The position numbers were made by a program, and so were the translations under genes. A stretch of 64,000 bases of DNA from Candidatus Flexifilum breve (GTDB lineage Bacteria; Chloroflexota; Anaerolineae; Aggregatilineales; Phototrophicaceae). The stretch spans positions 134,314 to 198,313 of the forward strand of contig JADKGC010000013.1 of the NCBI GenBank assembly GCA_016717205.1. The letters run 5' to 3'. Below the pieces are notes generated by a model. It saw only the letters and a program-made list of their open reading frames with translations, made no database searches and was not told the origin of the DNA. Positions 39,371 through 49,732 of the stretch are shown piece by piece. The first letter of the stretch is position 1, and each line of letters starts with the position of its first letter.

Positions 39371-41212
39371 TTACACTGATCCGAGCCGTTCCATCTCACT
39401 CGTTTCGGTGATGTGCTTAGCGTTCTCAATGTAGCTCAGCGATTGGTGGCGGAAGTAGGTGTTGTACAGCTCCGCGTAGTGACCGTGCTGTGCCAGCAGT
39501 TCGTCGTGTGTGCCTTGCTCGGTAATCTTGCCCTTGCTCAGCACGATAATGCGATCCGCGTTCTTGATCGTCGACAGGCGGTGCGCGATGACAATCGACG
39601 TGCGGTTGTCCAGCACGACGTCGAGCCCTTCCTGAATGAGCGCCTCAGTCATCGGGTCGACGCTGGCCGTCGCTTCGTCGAGAATGAAGATCGACGGGTT
39701 TTGCAGCAGCACGCGCGCCATGGCGACCAACTGGCGCTGACCCATCGACAGGCTCGCGCCGCGTTCGCCGACCGGGGTTTCGAGCCCCGCCGGGAGACTG
39801 TTGAGCCAGTCACCGTTGCCGATCTGCTTGGAGACCTGTTCGATCTCGGCGTTAGTTGCGCCCGCGCGCCCATAACGAATGTTCTCGCGCACCGTTCCGT
39901 CGAACAGGAAGGGCGTCTGTGTGACGATGCCCAAGCGGCTGTGATAGTCGCTCAAATCGAGCGAGCGAATGTCCACGCCGTCGATGAGGATGTGCCCGCC
40001 CTGAAACTCGTAGAAGCGCCCGACCAGCTTGCCGATGCTCGACTTGCCCGCGCCCGTGTGCCCGACCAGCGCCAGCGTTTCGCCGGGGCGGATGGTCAGC
40101 GAGAAGTCGTCGAGCACGGTTTCCTTCTCGTTGTAGCGGAAGTCGACGTGATCAAACGTGATTTCTCCGCGAATCTGGCCGAGCTTCTTGCTATCCGTCT
40201 GCACAACCTTCGCTTCGGCATCCAGGAGCGCGAACACGCGCTCGGCGGCGGCCAGCCCCAACTGAAACTGGCTCCAGAACGAAGCGATGCTTGTCAGTGG
40301 GAACCAGAACAGCGCCAAGCCTTGAATGAACAAGTACCAGTCGCCGGCGGAGAGCGTACCGCCCTTGACGTTCAGCCCGCCGAAATACACCAGCGCCACC
40401 GTGCCGATCCCGGCGATGATGTTCAGGATCGGGAAGATGCCGCTGAACACAAAGCCCGTGCGGATGTTGATGTGGTACGACTGGGAATTGATGTCGAGAA
40501 ATTCTTTGTAGATCGTGTCCTCGCGGCGGAAGGTCTTGGCCACGCTGATACCGCTGACCGTCTCCTGAATGTGCGACGAGACGACCGCGCGGATGCGCCG
40601 GGACTGGGTGATCGTGCTGCGCGCAATCTTGCGGAACTGGAGCGCGACGAAGACGACAAGCGGCGCGATGGCCAGCAAGAGCAGCGTCAACTGCACGTCG
40701 ATCAGGAGCAAGTAGCCGATCAGCAGCACGACGAGCAGCAGCTGGCTCATCAGGTCGAGGGTGAGCGAGACGACGTTCGAGAAGGCCTGCGTGTCGGACG
40801 TCACGCGGCTGACAATCTTCCCCGAAGTGTACTGGTCGTAGAAGGAGAGATCGCGCTTGAGCACCGCGTCGAATGCATCTTCACGAACTTTGAGCACCAC
40901 GCTGCCGATCACATCGGCGGAGAGCCAGCGCCGCAGCAGGTTGAATACGAACCCCGAGCACGCCAGCACCGTGATGATCACGATGAACGGCACGAGGTTG
41001 GTGTTGGCGTCCACTTGCAGTTGATCGATGCCGCGTGAGATCAGAATCGGCAGACCGGTTTCCACGAGCGCCGCTACGACAATCGCCACTGCCACGACGA
41101 CCATCTTCCGGACGTGCGGGCGGAAGTAGGCCACGATGCGGCGTACGAGATCGTTATCGCGATACTTGCGGTCGTAAGCCTCGGCGTCAAGGCCATCCAT
41201 AATGAAGCCCAT
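39371..41212 (-). CDS. ABC exporter, fused permease-ATPase (second subunit)
   Basis: 613 residues: an N-terminal six-helix exporter domain (about 30-325) then the ATPase with Walker A GHTGAGKS near 393, signature LSMGQRQ near 499 and Walker B IFILDEATAS. The signature Met at the usual Gly position differs from the partner's LSGGQRQ, which suggests an asymmetric heterodimer. The ATG has GGGAG upstream. It starts 21 bases after the partner gene's stop. The exported substrate (lipid or drug) cannot be read from sequence. Confidence 0.93.
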   Translation of the reverse strand: MGFIMDGLDAEAYDRKYRDNDLVRRIVAYFRPHVRKMVVVAVAIVVAALVETGLPILISRGIDQLQVDANTNLVPFIVIITVLACSGFVFNLLRRWLSADVIGSVVLKVREDAFDAVLKRDLSFYDQYTSGKIVSRVTSDTQAFSNVVSLTLDLMSQLLLVVLLIGYLLLIDVQLTLLLLAIAPLVVFVALQFRKIARSTITQSRRIRAVVSSHIQETVSGISVAKTFRREDTIYKEFLDINSQSYHINIRTGFVFSGIFPILNIIAGIGTVALVYFGGLNVKGGTLSAGDWYLFIQGLALFWFPLTSIASFWSQFQLGLAAAERVFALLDAEAKVVQTDSKKLGQIRGEITFDHVDFRYNEKETVLDDFSLTIRPGETLALVGHTGAGKSSIGKLVGRFYEFQGGHILIDGVDIRSLDLSDYHSRLGIVTQTPFLFDGTVRENIRYGRAGATNAEIEQVSKQIGNGDWLNSLPAGLETPVGERGASLSMGQRQLVAMARVLLQNPSIFILDEATASVDPMTEALIQEGLDVVLDNRTSIVIAHRLSTIKNADRIIVLSKGKITEQGTHDELLAQHGHYAELYNTYFRHQSLSYIENAKHITETSEMERLGSV

Positions 41213-41233
41213 AGGTGAGTTTCTCCCTTCGCC

Positions 41234-43027
<1,794 letters not shown>

Positions 43028-43082
43028 ACGTCACTCCTTTCGGTTGGCGTAAGCCTATATGCGCGAAATCGGCGGTGTGTGA

Positions 43083-43125
43083 AGACAAAACGACAGACTC
43101 GCCGCGCCTGCGCCGAGTCTGTCGT
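43083..43125 (-). terminator. Terminator-like hairpin upstream of the ABC operon
   Basis: ACGACAGACTCG (43090-43101) pairs perfectly with CGAGTCTGTCGT (43114-43125). On the minus strand the stem is followed by TTTTGTC. It lies 340 bases after the sigma-factor gene but only about 55 before the ABC start, so it could end the sigma transcript or attenuate the ABC operon. Confidence 0.7.
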
Positions 43126-43414
43126 GAGGGGGCCAATTTGCTGGTTTCCATCCGCTCCCAATGGCCCATTGAAATTGCTGCTGCATAGCCTCAGAGCGCT
43201 CTTAGTCGGAAATCGGACACGTGATTTACCGAATTCTGTGTAGCGGCGAAATTTGGGTTGGTTTACGCCCCCAATCGAAACCCTTAGGATCGGGCGTTGA
43301 CCGAAAATTCCACACGCTGCAGGGCGTTTAATGCCCGATTTACAGGGCATTTTAAGCCTTATCGCTAATACATGCTAGGTAGGGAAAAATCCCCCGCGAA
43401 TTCTGGGAAACTCT

Positions 43415-43448
43415 GGGCGGGCGGAAACCAGTACAACGACCCGCCCAG
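43415..43448 (-). terminator. Inverted repeat just after the sigma-factor gene
   Basis: CTGGGCGGG on either strand (43413-43421 with its complement CCCGCCCAG at 43440-43448) forms a GC-rich 9-bp stem about 15 bases downstream of the sigma-factor stop. There is only a short T-tract after it on the minus strand, so termination strength is uncertain. Confidence 0.45.
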
Positions 43449-43462
43449 AATTCCCCAAACCA

Positions 43463-44056
43463 TTAACCCGCCAGTGCGACATGCCGCATCGCGTCACGGA
43501 GCTGGCGCAACCCCAAACTCTTTTCCTTGCGCACCAGTTCCTCTTTAATGCCGAGATGCTGCGCGATCTCCGCCGTGCTGTAGCCATCTTCGTACAACAC
43601 CATCACGCGCGCCCGCCGAGGAGGAAGCTGGGCCAGCGCCTGATGCAGTGCTTCGTGCTCTTTCCAGTGTTCGGCAACTTCGTGTTCTTCACCTTCTTCG
43701 GCGAGCACTTCGTAAAAGTCGTCGAGCGGTACTTGCCCCGCGTGTTTGCGCGATGCTTCCATGATCTTGTACCAGGCGATCTTCTTCAGAAATGCCGTGA
43801 ACGGCAGGTTGCGATCTTGATATTCCCTCCGTTCCACCTTCAGATAGCCGAGGATGAGTGTCTCTTGCAGGATTTCTTCGTCGTCCGTCGTGGTTCCGTT
43901 GCTCCACCGAATGAACTTGAGCACCGGATCGCTGCCGCCGAATGAGAGCCATTCGTTCCAAGCGCGAATCCGATCCGCGGGATCTTCATTGCGGACGGGG
44001 AGCATACGTAGAACGAGCGAATGGAGCGACACCGGCAAACTTGAGTACACAACCAT
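43463..44056 (-). CDS. ECF-like RNA polymerase sigma factor
   Basis: 197 residues. The region-2-like segment (about 55-105) has DDEEILQETLILGYLK and an FTAFLKKIAWYKIMEASRK helix. The region-4 helix-turn-helix near the C terminus has LPPRRARVMVLYEDGYSTAE followed by IAQHLGI. The acidic linker is usual for ECF sigma factors. GGAAGGATAAAGG lies upstream of the ATG. There is no anti-sigma gene next to it, so control may be by its own promoter (44086-44115). Confidence 0.85.
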   Translation of the reverse strand: MVVYSSLPVSLHSLVLRMLPVRNEDPADRIRAWNEWLSFGGSDPVLKFIRWSNGTTTDDEEILQETLILGYLKVERREYQDRNLPFTAFLKKIAWYKIMEASRKHAGQVPLDDFYEVLAEEGEEHEVAEHWKEHEALHQALAQLPPRRARVMVLYEDGYSTAEIAQHLGIKEELVRKEKSLGLRQLRDAMRHVALAG

Positions 44057-44085
44057 GAGCCTTTATCCTTCCAAATGCGTCTGAT

Positions 44086-44115
44086 AGGATATGCAGTTGT
44101 TAAGGTACGCGGCAA
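44086..44115 (-). promoter_or_regulatory. Possible promoter of the sigma-factor gene
   Basis: Minus strand: TTGCCG (44115-44110), 18 bases, TATCCT (44091-44086). It lies about 30 bases before the start codon. Moderate match to the sigma-70 consensus. Confidence 0.4.
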
Positions 44116-44299
44116 ACCGACCCTAGGTGATTGGTTCGCTTTGATCTATGTTGTTAGTACGTAGAAGTGTGATGAACTGTTCAACACTAACTTTTCAAGT
44201 ATACAATTAGAACAAATTTTTTGCAAGTGGTCTTTTATGAACCCTCAGGGAAGGATTTATTTGTCCGGAAAAATTGACAAAAACTCGTCCATTTTGGCA

Positions 44300-44340
44300 C
44301 CAAAATCAAACGCGAGATGTAGGCATCTCGCGTTTTGATT
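44300..44340 (-). terminator. Terminator of the ATP-grasp/alpha-E/transglutaminase operon
   Basis: AATCAAACGCGAGATG (44304-44319) pairs with CATCTCGCGTTTTGATT (44324-44340), with one bulged base and a four-base loop. A short T-tract follows on the minus strand. It lies 30 bases after the transglutaminase stop. Confidence 0.72.
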
Positions 44341-44371
44341 CGGAGCGAAATTGACGTGCGCGTTTTCGAAT

Positions 44372-45334
44372 TTACTGCTGCTGTTGCTGCTGCTGTTGAA
44401 GCTGGGCTTCGGCCTGCATGGCGCGTTCTTCTTCCGGTGTCCAGCCCGTCATTGGCACGAGCGCTTCCAGCTCGAAAGGACGCTCGGCGGGTGTGATGTG
44501 CACTTCGACTTCCAGTTCGCTCTCCGCCTTCCCTTTGAACACGCCGCGGGTCGGCGGCACATCGCTGTAATCACGTCCCACGGCGACGCGAATATGGCGA
44601 TCTCCGGCGAGGACGTTGTTCGTCGGGTCAAAGCCGACCCAACCGAGCGTTGGCAGGTAGACTTCCATCCACGCATGAGTGGCATCCGGCGTGGAGCGCT
44701 CGGTATCCGACCGGAGGTGATAAAGATAGCCGCTCACATAGCGCGAGGGCAAACCGAGCATCCGCGTCACACCGATCATGATGTGGGCGAAGTCCTGACA
44801 CACCCCTTTACGATTCGTCAGAATATCGTCAATCGGCGAATCGACCGCGGTCACGTTGGGCACGTAGTCGAAGGCGTAGTAAACCTGAGTGTTGAGTGCC
44901 CGCAGCAGCGTGAGTGGATCGGCATGGCGGTACACATTGAGCTCCCGCATGAAGGCGCGCAGCAGTGTCCCATCGGGAATGTGCGGACTGGGTGTGAGCA
45001 TATCCCAGAAGTCGGCGTTGTCTCCCAGCAAATCGATGTCCGCCCATACGCTGTCCGTCAGTGCCTCGGGCAGGGGCGCCATGGGCAGCATTTCGACGGT
45101 CGCTTCCGCGAGGATGGTCATCGATTGATGGAAGGAGGGGATGTCAAAGAAGTGCACGCTGTTGCGCAAGAAATCGGCTGTTTCGCTGACACGGGCGTGC
45201 GGGAAAGTGATCAGGTTGAAGCGCAAACAGCGCTGATTGTGTTCGCTGTGCGGCCGCATGTGAACCTCGGTCATGCTCTCACTGACCGGCGCACTGTAAC
45301 GGAAATAGGTTTTATGTTGGACGGCGTAGTACAT
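44372..45334 (-). CDS. Transglutaminase-like cysteine peptidase family protein
   Basis: 320 residues. An N-terminal beta domain (YYAVQHKTYFRYS) precedes the transglutaminase-like core with C179 (GVCQDFAH), H220 (DATHAWMEV) and D236 (FDPTN). The C terminus ends in eight consecutive Gln residues, encoded by CAG and CAA codons. It overlaps the alpha-E gene by one base. With alpha-E and ATP-grasp genes it forms a conserved operon predicted to make or cut peptide-like amide bonds. No signal peptide is seen, so it is cytoplasmic. Confidence 0.92.
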   Translation of the reverse strand: MYYAVQHKTYFRYSAPVSESMTEVHMRPHSEHNQRCLRFNLITFPHARVSETADFLRNSVHFFDIPSFHQSMTILAEATVEMLPMAPLPEALTDSVWADIDLLGDNADFWDMLTPSPHIPDGTLLRAFMRELNVYRHADPLTLLRALNTQVYYAFDYVPNVTAVDSPIDDILTNRKGVCQDFAHIMIGVTRMLGLPSRYVSGYLYHLRSDTERSTPDATHAWMEVYLPTLGWVGFDPTNNVLAGDRHIRVAVGRDYSDVPPTRGVFKGKAESELEVEVHITPAERPFELEALVPMTGWTPEEERAMQAEAQLQQQQQQQQ

Positions 45335-46290
45335 TACATCACCAGTTCATCAATTGGATACCAGATATACGCCTCATAGATCGCATCGTGAATCGCTTCG
45401 GCCTGAACCAGCACGGCGTCGAGATACTTATGCAGCCCGCTCACCATGATCTCGTCAATCTGCCCGTAGTCGAGCGCTGCGCGTAAACGTCCGCCAAGCC
45501 GGTTGACGCTCTTAGCGCGCTTGCTCTCGGTCATCTGCGTGACCGCCTGGAGCGCTGCGGACAGGCTGTTGACTGCGAAGCGAATCGAATGCGGGAAATC
45601 CGGGTTGAGGACGAGAAATTCCGCAATGCGATCCGGACGTAGATCCGCAGTATACACCTTACAGTAGGCTTCGAAGGCCGTACACGACTTGAGTAGTCCA
45701 ATCCACTCCACAAAATCTTCGCTGACGCGGGCGTGTGAGTCGATGTGTGGATAGGCGGCGTAATGCGATTTAAGGAGCTGGGCGGTCGCCGCGGCGCGTT
45801 CCACGGCGCGTCCAATCTGGATGAACTGCCAGCCTTCGCCGTGCGTCATCGTCGAATCGGTGATGCCTTGAAACAGGTGGCAGCCTTCTTTGACGCTGCG
45901 TAGAAACTCGTGGGGTTGATCGTTCCAGATGGCGTCTAGGGTGACGGTGCGCGCTTGCAGGGATAATCGGTTGACGTGTTCCCACATTTCCGAACTAATC
46001 TGTTCGCGCACGTGGCGCGCATTCTCCCGCGCCGAGCTGACACACGCGACAATCGAATTTGCATTGCGCGCATCGAACGTCAGCAGGTGCGTGAGCGAAT
46101 AGGGATCGCACGGCCCGCTGGGCGGCTCGACGACCAGACTGTCGAGCAGGCGCATCCAACTGCGCTCCGCCATTTCCGGGGCGAGTTCCAGCATCAAGTG
46201 GAGCTGCAGGTCAAGCACGCGCGCGTTGTGTTCGGCGCGTTCCAGATAACGGCTCATCCAGTAGAGTGAATCGGCGACTCGTGACAGCAT
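45334..46290 (-). CDS. Alpha-E domain protein
   Basis: 318 residues, all-helical, starting MLSRVADSLYWMSRYLERAEHN, the family-typical N terminus, with a late VNSLSAAL segment. GGAGAATGGG precedes the ATG. The family always occurs with circularly permuted ATP-grasp and transglutaminase-like genes, as here (12 bases from the ATP-grasp stop). Its activity is unknown; a scaffold role in peptide modification has been proposed. Confidence 0.92.
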   Translation of the reverse strand: MLSRVADSLYWMSRYLERAEHNARVLDLQLHLMLELAPEMAERSWMRLLDSLVVEPPSGPCDPYSLTHLLTFDARNANSIVACVSSARENARHVREQISSEMWEHVNRLSLQARTVTLDAIWNDQPHEFLRSVKEGCHLFQGITDSTMTHGEGWQFIQIGRAVERAAATAQLLKSHYAAYPHIDSHARVSEDFVEWIGLLKSCTAFEAYCKVYTADLRPDRIAEFLVLNPDFPHSIRFAVNSLSAALQAVTQMTESKRAKSVNRLGGRLRAALDYGQIDEIMVSGLHKYLDAVLVQAEAIHDAIYEAYIWYPIDELVM

Positions 46291-46302
46291 GGCCCATTCT
46301 CC

Positions 46303-47757
46303 TTAGCTCAAAACCCACGTATCTTTACTGCCGCCGCCCTGCGACGAGTTCACCACCAACGACCCGCGCCGCAGGGCGACGCGCGTCAGACCGCCAGGGA
46401 CAATCGTCACCTGATCGCCGCTGTACAGAATGTACGGGCGTAAGTCGATGTGGCGTGCTTCCACGCTGCCGTCGATGTAGCAGGGCGCGCGGGAGAGCGC
46501 CAGCGTCGGCTGCGCGATGTAGTTGCGCGGATCAGCGGTGATCTTCTCGCGGAAGGCTTCGCGTTCCCCGTTACTGGCGTGCGGGCCGATCAACATCCCG
46601 TAGCCGCCGGATTCGCCCACCGCTTTGACGACCAGCTTGTCGAGGTTGGCGAGCACATGGCGGCGCTGCTTGTCGTCGGAGAGCAGATACGTCTCGACGT
46701 TGTTGAGGATCGCATCCTGGTTGAGGTAGTAGCGGATGATGGCCGGGAGATAAGCGTAGACCGCCTTATCGTCGGCGACGCCTGTGCCGATAGCATTGGC
46801 TAGCGCGACGTTGCCGGAACGATAGACATTCAGCAAACCGGGCACGCCGAGCATTGAATCGGGGCGGAAGGCCAGCGGATCGAGGAAGTCGTCGTCCAGA
46901 CGGCGGTAGATCACGTCGACGCGCTGCAAGCCCGCTGTCGTGCGCATGTACACGACGTTGTCATGCACCAGCAAGTCACGCCCTTCGACGAGCGTCAAAC
47001 CCATTTGTCGAGCGAGGTAGGCGTGCTCGAAGTAGGCGGAGTTGTACACGCCGGGGGAGAGCAGCACAATATTTGGGTCGGCGCGGCGCTTGGGGGCGAG
47101 CGCGCGCAGCGTCGCCAACAGCGCCTGCCCATAATGGTCGACCGGGCGCACGCCGTACGTGCTGAACATGCGCGGGAAAACGTACTTCATCACCTGTCGA
47201 TTAGCGAGCATATACGAGACGCCGCTCGGCACGCGCAGATTGTCCTCCAGCACGACGAATTCGCCGGAATTGACGCGGATCAGATCCGTGCCGACCACGG
47301 CGACATACACGTCGTTGGGGACGCGCACCCCGCGCATTTGCCGCCGGTAGTACTTGCAGCTGTAGACGAGGTCGCGCGGGACGATTTTGTCGTTGAGAAT
47401 GTGCCCATCGTGGTAGATGTCTTTGAGGAAGAGATTCAGCGCTGTGATGCGCTGGACGAGGCCGCGCTCGATCACATCCCATTCGTCGGCAGGGATGATG
47501 CGCGGGAGCAGATCATAAGGGAAGATGCGCTCAGTCCCCTCATCGTTCCCGTATACGGTGAAGGTGATCCCCTGATGCAGAAAGGAGAGGTCGGCGGCCT
47601 GCTGGCGCTGTTTGAGCTCGTCCGGCGGCAGTTCCAGCAGGCGCTGAAACAAGGCTTCATAGTGCCCACGTGTGCTGCCGTCAGCATCAAACATCTCGTC
47701 GTAAGCGCCCGAAAGTTGGTAGTTCGTGAAAGGTGGCGGGAGATCGACAGCGTTCAT
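46303..47757 (-). CDS. Circularly permuted type 2 ATP-grasp protein
   Basis: 484 residues. The opening YDEMFDADGSTRGHYEAL, then GITFTVYGNDEGTERIFP, VLEDNLRVPSGVSYML, LLSPGVYNSAYFEHAYLA and a late VVKAVGESGGYGM are signatures of the DUF404/DUF407 ATP-grasp ligases. These are presumed to form peptide or amide bonds with ATP. First gene of the operon; a good TATAAT lies at 47787-47792 on the minus strand, about 30 bases upstream, though without a clear -35. Confidence 0.93.
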   Translation of the reverse strand: MNAVDLPPPFTNYQLSGAYDEMFDADGSTRGHYEALFQRLLELPPDELKQRQQAADLSFLHQGITFTVYGNDEGTERIFPYDLLPRIIPADEWDVIERGLVQRITALNLFLKDIYHDGHILNDKIVPRDLVYSCKYYRRQMRGVRVPNDVYVAVVGTDLIRVNSGEFVVLEDNLRVPSGVSYMLANRQVMKYVFPRMFSTYGVRPVDHYGQALLATLRALAPKRRADPNIVLLSPGVYNSAYFEHAYLARQMGLTLVEGRDLLVHDNVVYMRTTAGLQRVDVIYRRLDDDFLDPLAFRPDSMLGVPGLLNVYRSGNVALANAIGTGVADDKAVYAYLPAIIRYYLNQDAILNNVETYLLSDDKQRRHVLANLDKLVVKAVGESGGYGMLIGPHASNGEREAFREKITADPRNYIAQPTLALSRAPCYIDGSVEARHIDLRPYILYSGDQVTIVPGGLTRVALRRGSLVVNSSQGGGSKDTWVLS

Positions 47758-48073
47758 TTTTCACAACCGTGTTATCCGATGTGCAGATTATAGTGCACTA
47801 TTCACAACGGGCTATGCGGCTTTACATCAAAAGCGCTGACCTGATTTTGGTAAAAATAAACAAGTCGGTGCGGGTTCTATGTTCAAGACGCACACGTTTC
47901 ATGGAAAAGCGTGGCGATCGTCGCATTCAGTTCACGCCAACGCGTCTGCTGTCGCGCGGATGGTCTTCGTGCCATAATGACTCGCACCATACTCTGTTCG
48001 GCAGGCGGCGTGAGCTGCGCGTCGGTCAGAGCGTTTATGGTTTGTGCCCATCTTTCTATGCTAAGCTAGCAAC
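47758..48073. other. Divergent intergenic region
   Basis: 316 bases between the divergent ATP-grasp and RsbU-like genes. It contains a minus-strand TATAAT (47792-47787) and a plus-strand TATGCT (48057-48062). No gene or strong hairpin is seen. Confidence 0.5.
48057..48062 (+). promoter_or_regulatory. Possible -10 box of the RsbU-like gene
   Basis: TATGCT ends 11 bases before the ATG at 48074, and there is no ribosome binding site between them. If used, the transcript would start almost at the ATG, giving a leaderless or near-leaderless mRNA. Confidence 0.3.
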
Positions 48074-49342
48074 ATGACAGACGAAGCCATCTACCAAGAT
48101 CGAATCCAACAGCTTGAAGAAGAACTCGACTCGTTGACGGCGGCATTGGCGCAAGCGTGGGATCAGCTTGTGCCGTTCCTGCAGGAAGCGCCACAGCAAG
48201 CGAAATCGAGTCAGGACATTGCTCCCGTCATTGAGGCGTTGATGACCGGTTTGGATGCCACGTTTGGCGCGGTCTATCTGCTCCCGCGGCAGGGACAGCC
48301 GGAAGAATGGTTCATCCTCCCCGACGATCAGGTTGCCCACAGCGCCCTTCAACCCTTTTTCGCCGACCTTGGCGAACAGACCGATATCTATTGGGCGTAC
48401 GATATCCCTACGCGCGATGGCGACCATACGCTGTGGATGTTCATGCCGATGAACGTGAGCGGTGAAGTGATCGGCGCGTTGGGCGTCGGGTTCGCTGATC
48501 AGGCCAAGGAGCTGAGCTCGCTGGATCGGCGCATGCTCACGCGCATGAGCGAGCGCGCTGCTAACCAACTGATCGCCGCGCGCCTCGAAGAGAGCCGCGC
48601 CCGCGAAGCGAAGATGATGCATGAGTTGGAGATCGCCGGAAATATCCAGCGTTCCATTCAACCGGGCAATGTGCCGAACGTAGCCAATCTCGACACTGCC
48701 GCGGAATGGCAGCCCGCTAGCAACGTCGGCGGGGATGCGTGGGGCTGGGTGACACAGCCTTGCGGTCAACTCGCGTGCTTCATCGTCGATGTGGCAGGGA
48801 AGGGATTACCCGCGGCGCTGGCGGCTGTCTCGCTGCACACGGCGCTGCGTCTGCTGCTGCGCCTCGATCTCGCACCTGACGAAACGCTTGAAGCGGCCAA
48901 TGCCGAATTTTACGATCCATACACCAACGCGGGCATTCTGGCGACGGCGGTCGTCTTCCGCGTCGACCCGCAGACGGGCGCGTTTCAACTCGCCAACGCA
49001 GGCCATGTCCCGGTGCTGATCCGACAGAACCGCCAGTGGCAGTCGTACATGGCGAACATGCCACCAATCGGCGTGCTGCCAGAGTTTCGCCCGAACATGG
49101 ACGTGGGAACGCTGGCCTTCAGCGACATGATGATCGTCATCAGCGATGGCCTGAGCGAAATTGAGACCGAAGCCGGAATGTGGGGGGAAGCGGGCGTGCG
49201 CAACGCGATTCCCGGCCAATTCCATGATATGCGTCAGGTGGTGGATACCGTCTTTGCCGAGGCGGATGCCTATCGCGGGAACGCGCCGCCGCACGATGAT
49301 CAGACGATGATGGCGCTGCAATTCTTGGGAGGGAGAAATTGA
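48074..49342 (+). CDS. PP2C/SpoIIE-type phosphatase with GAF domain (RsbU-like)
   Basis: 422 residues: a short N-terminal coiled coil (5-30), a GAF-like sensor domain (about 45-175), a linker helix and a SpoIIE/RsbU PP2C phosphatase (about 185-418). Visible motifs include EIAGNIQRSI, VGGDAWGW, VDVAGKGLPAALAA, LANAGHVPVLI and DDQTMMAL, supplying the metal-binding Asp residues. Such enzymes dephosphorylate anti-anti-sigma factors. The stop overlaps the next gene's TTG start, so the two are coupled. Confidence 0.9.
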   Translation: MTDEAIYQDRIQQLEEELDSLTAALAQAWDQLVPFLQEAPQQAKSSQDIAPVIEALMTGLDATFGAVYLLPRQGQPEEWFILPDDQVAHSALQPFFADLGEQTDIYWAYDIPTRDGDHTLWMFMPMNVSGEVIGALGVGFADQAKELSSLDRRMLTRMSERAANQLIAARLEESRAREAKMMHELEIAGNIQRSIQPGNVPNVANLDTAAEWQPASNVGGDAWGWVTQPCGQLACFIVDVAGKGLPAALAAVSLHTALRLLLRLDLAPDETLEAANAEFYDPYTNAGILATAVVFRVDPQTGAFQLANAGHVPVLIRQNRQWQSYMANMPPIGVLPEFRPNMDVGTLAFSDMMIVISDGLSEIETEAGMWGEAGVRNAIPGQFHDMRQVVDTVFAEADAYRGNAPPHDDQTMMALQFLGGRN

Positions 49343-49725
49343 TCATCCCGGCGACTTTTCAGGCTCTAGAGCAAATCACCGACTACATCATGCAGCTCGC
49401 TGCCCACATCGACCCGGAAACTCGTTCGCAGTTGGTACTGGCCGTGCACGAACTGTGTATGAATATCGTGCAGCACTCCTACGCTGGCGAAACCGGTATG
49501 ATTGAAATTGATGGACACTGGAGCGGTTCGCGGCTCGAACTGACCATCCGCGATACCGGATCACACGCGTTTGTGCGCCCGGATGTCATTAAGCCGCCCA
49601 ATATCTTCGATTTTCCGGAGAGTGGGTGGGGTATCTATATTGTGCATCAGGTGATGGACAGCGTAAAATACGAACGCTTCGCAGGTCACAATCAGTGGTC
49701 GCTGGCGAAGCAGTTCAGTCGGTGA
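49339..49725 (+). CDS. RsbW-like serine-kinase/anti-sigma ATPase domain protein
   Basis: 128 residues with a TTG start overlapping the upstream stop, served by GGGAGGGA at 49328-49335. It is a HATPase_c_2 protein: LAVHELCMNIVQHSY (N box), LTIRDTGSHAF (G1) and GWGIYIVHQVMD (G2). RsbW-type kinases phosphorylate anti-anti-sigma factors and bind sigma factors. No anti-anti-sigma gene is nearby; the ECF sigma gene lies 5 kb away. Confidence 0.9.
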   Translation: MIIPATFQALEQITDYIMQLAAHIDPETRSQLVLAVHELCMNIVQHSYAGETGMIEIDGHWSGSRLELTIRDTGSHAFVRPDVIKPPNIFDFPESGWGIYIVHQVMDSVKYERFAGHNQWSLAKQFSR

Positions 49726-49732
49726 GGAACGA

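Larger units (their letters stand above)
43028..43462. other. Intergenic region between sigma-factor gene and ABC exporter operon
   Basis: 435 bases without a gene. Besides the two hairpins listed (43083-43125 and 43415-43448) it holds an AATGCCC/GGGCATT hairpin at 43329-43351. No tRNA or clear riboswitch is recognisable. It is a candidate for a 5' leader or small RNA on the minus strand. Confidence 0.5.
44057..44371. other. Intergenic region between transglutaminase operon and sigma-factor gene
   Basis: 315 bases, AT-rich in the middle. It holds the sigma-factor promoter candidate and the terminator of the transglutaminase operon; I see nothing else in it. Confidence 0.6.

Noticed and set aside
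43200..43240. Degenerate tRNA
   Set aside because: A plus-strand frame ends GNRTRDL, which often marks tRNA 3' ends read through, but no T arm or acceptor stem can be formed.
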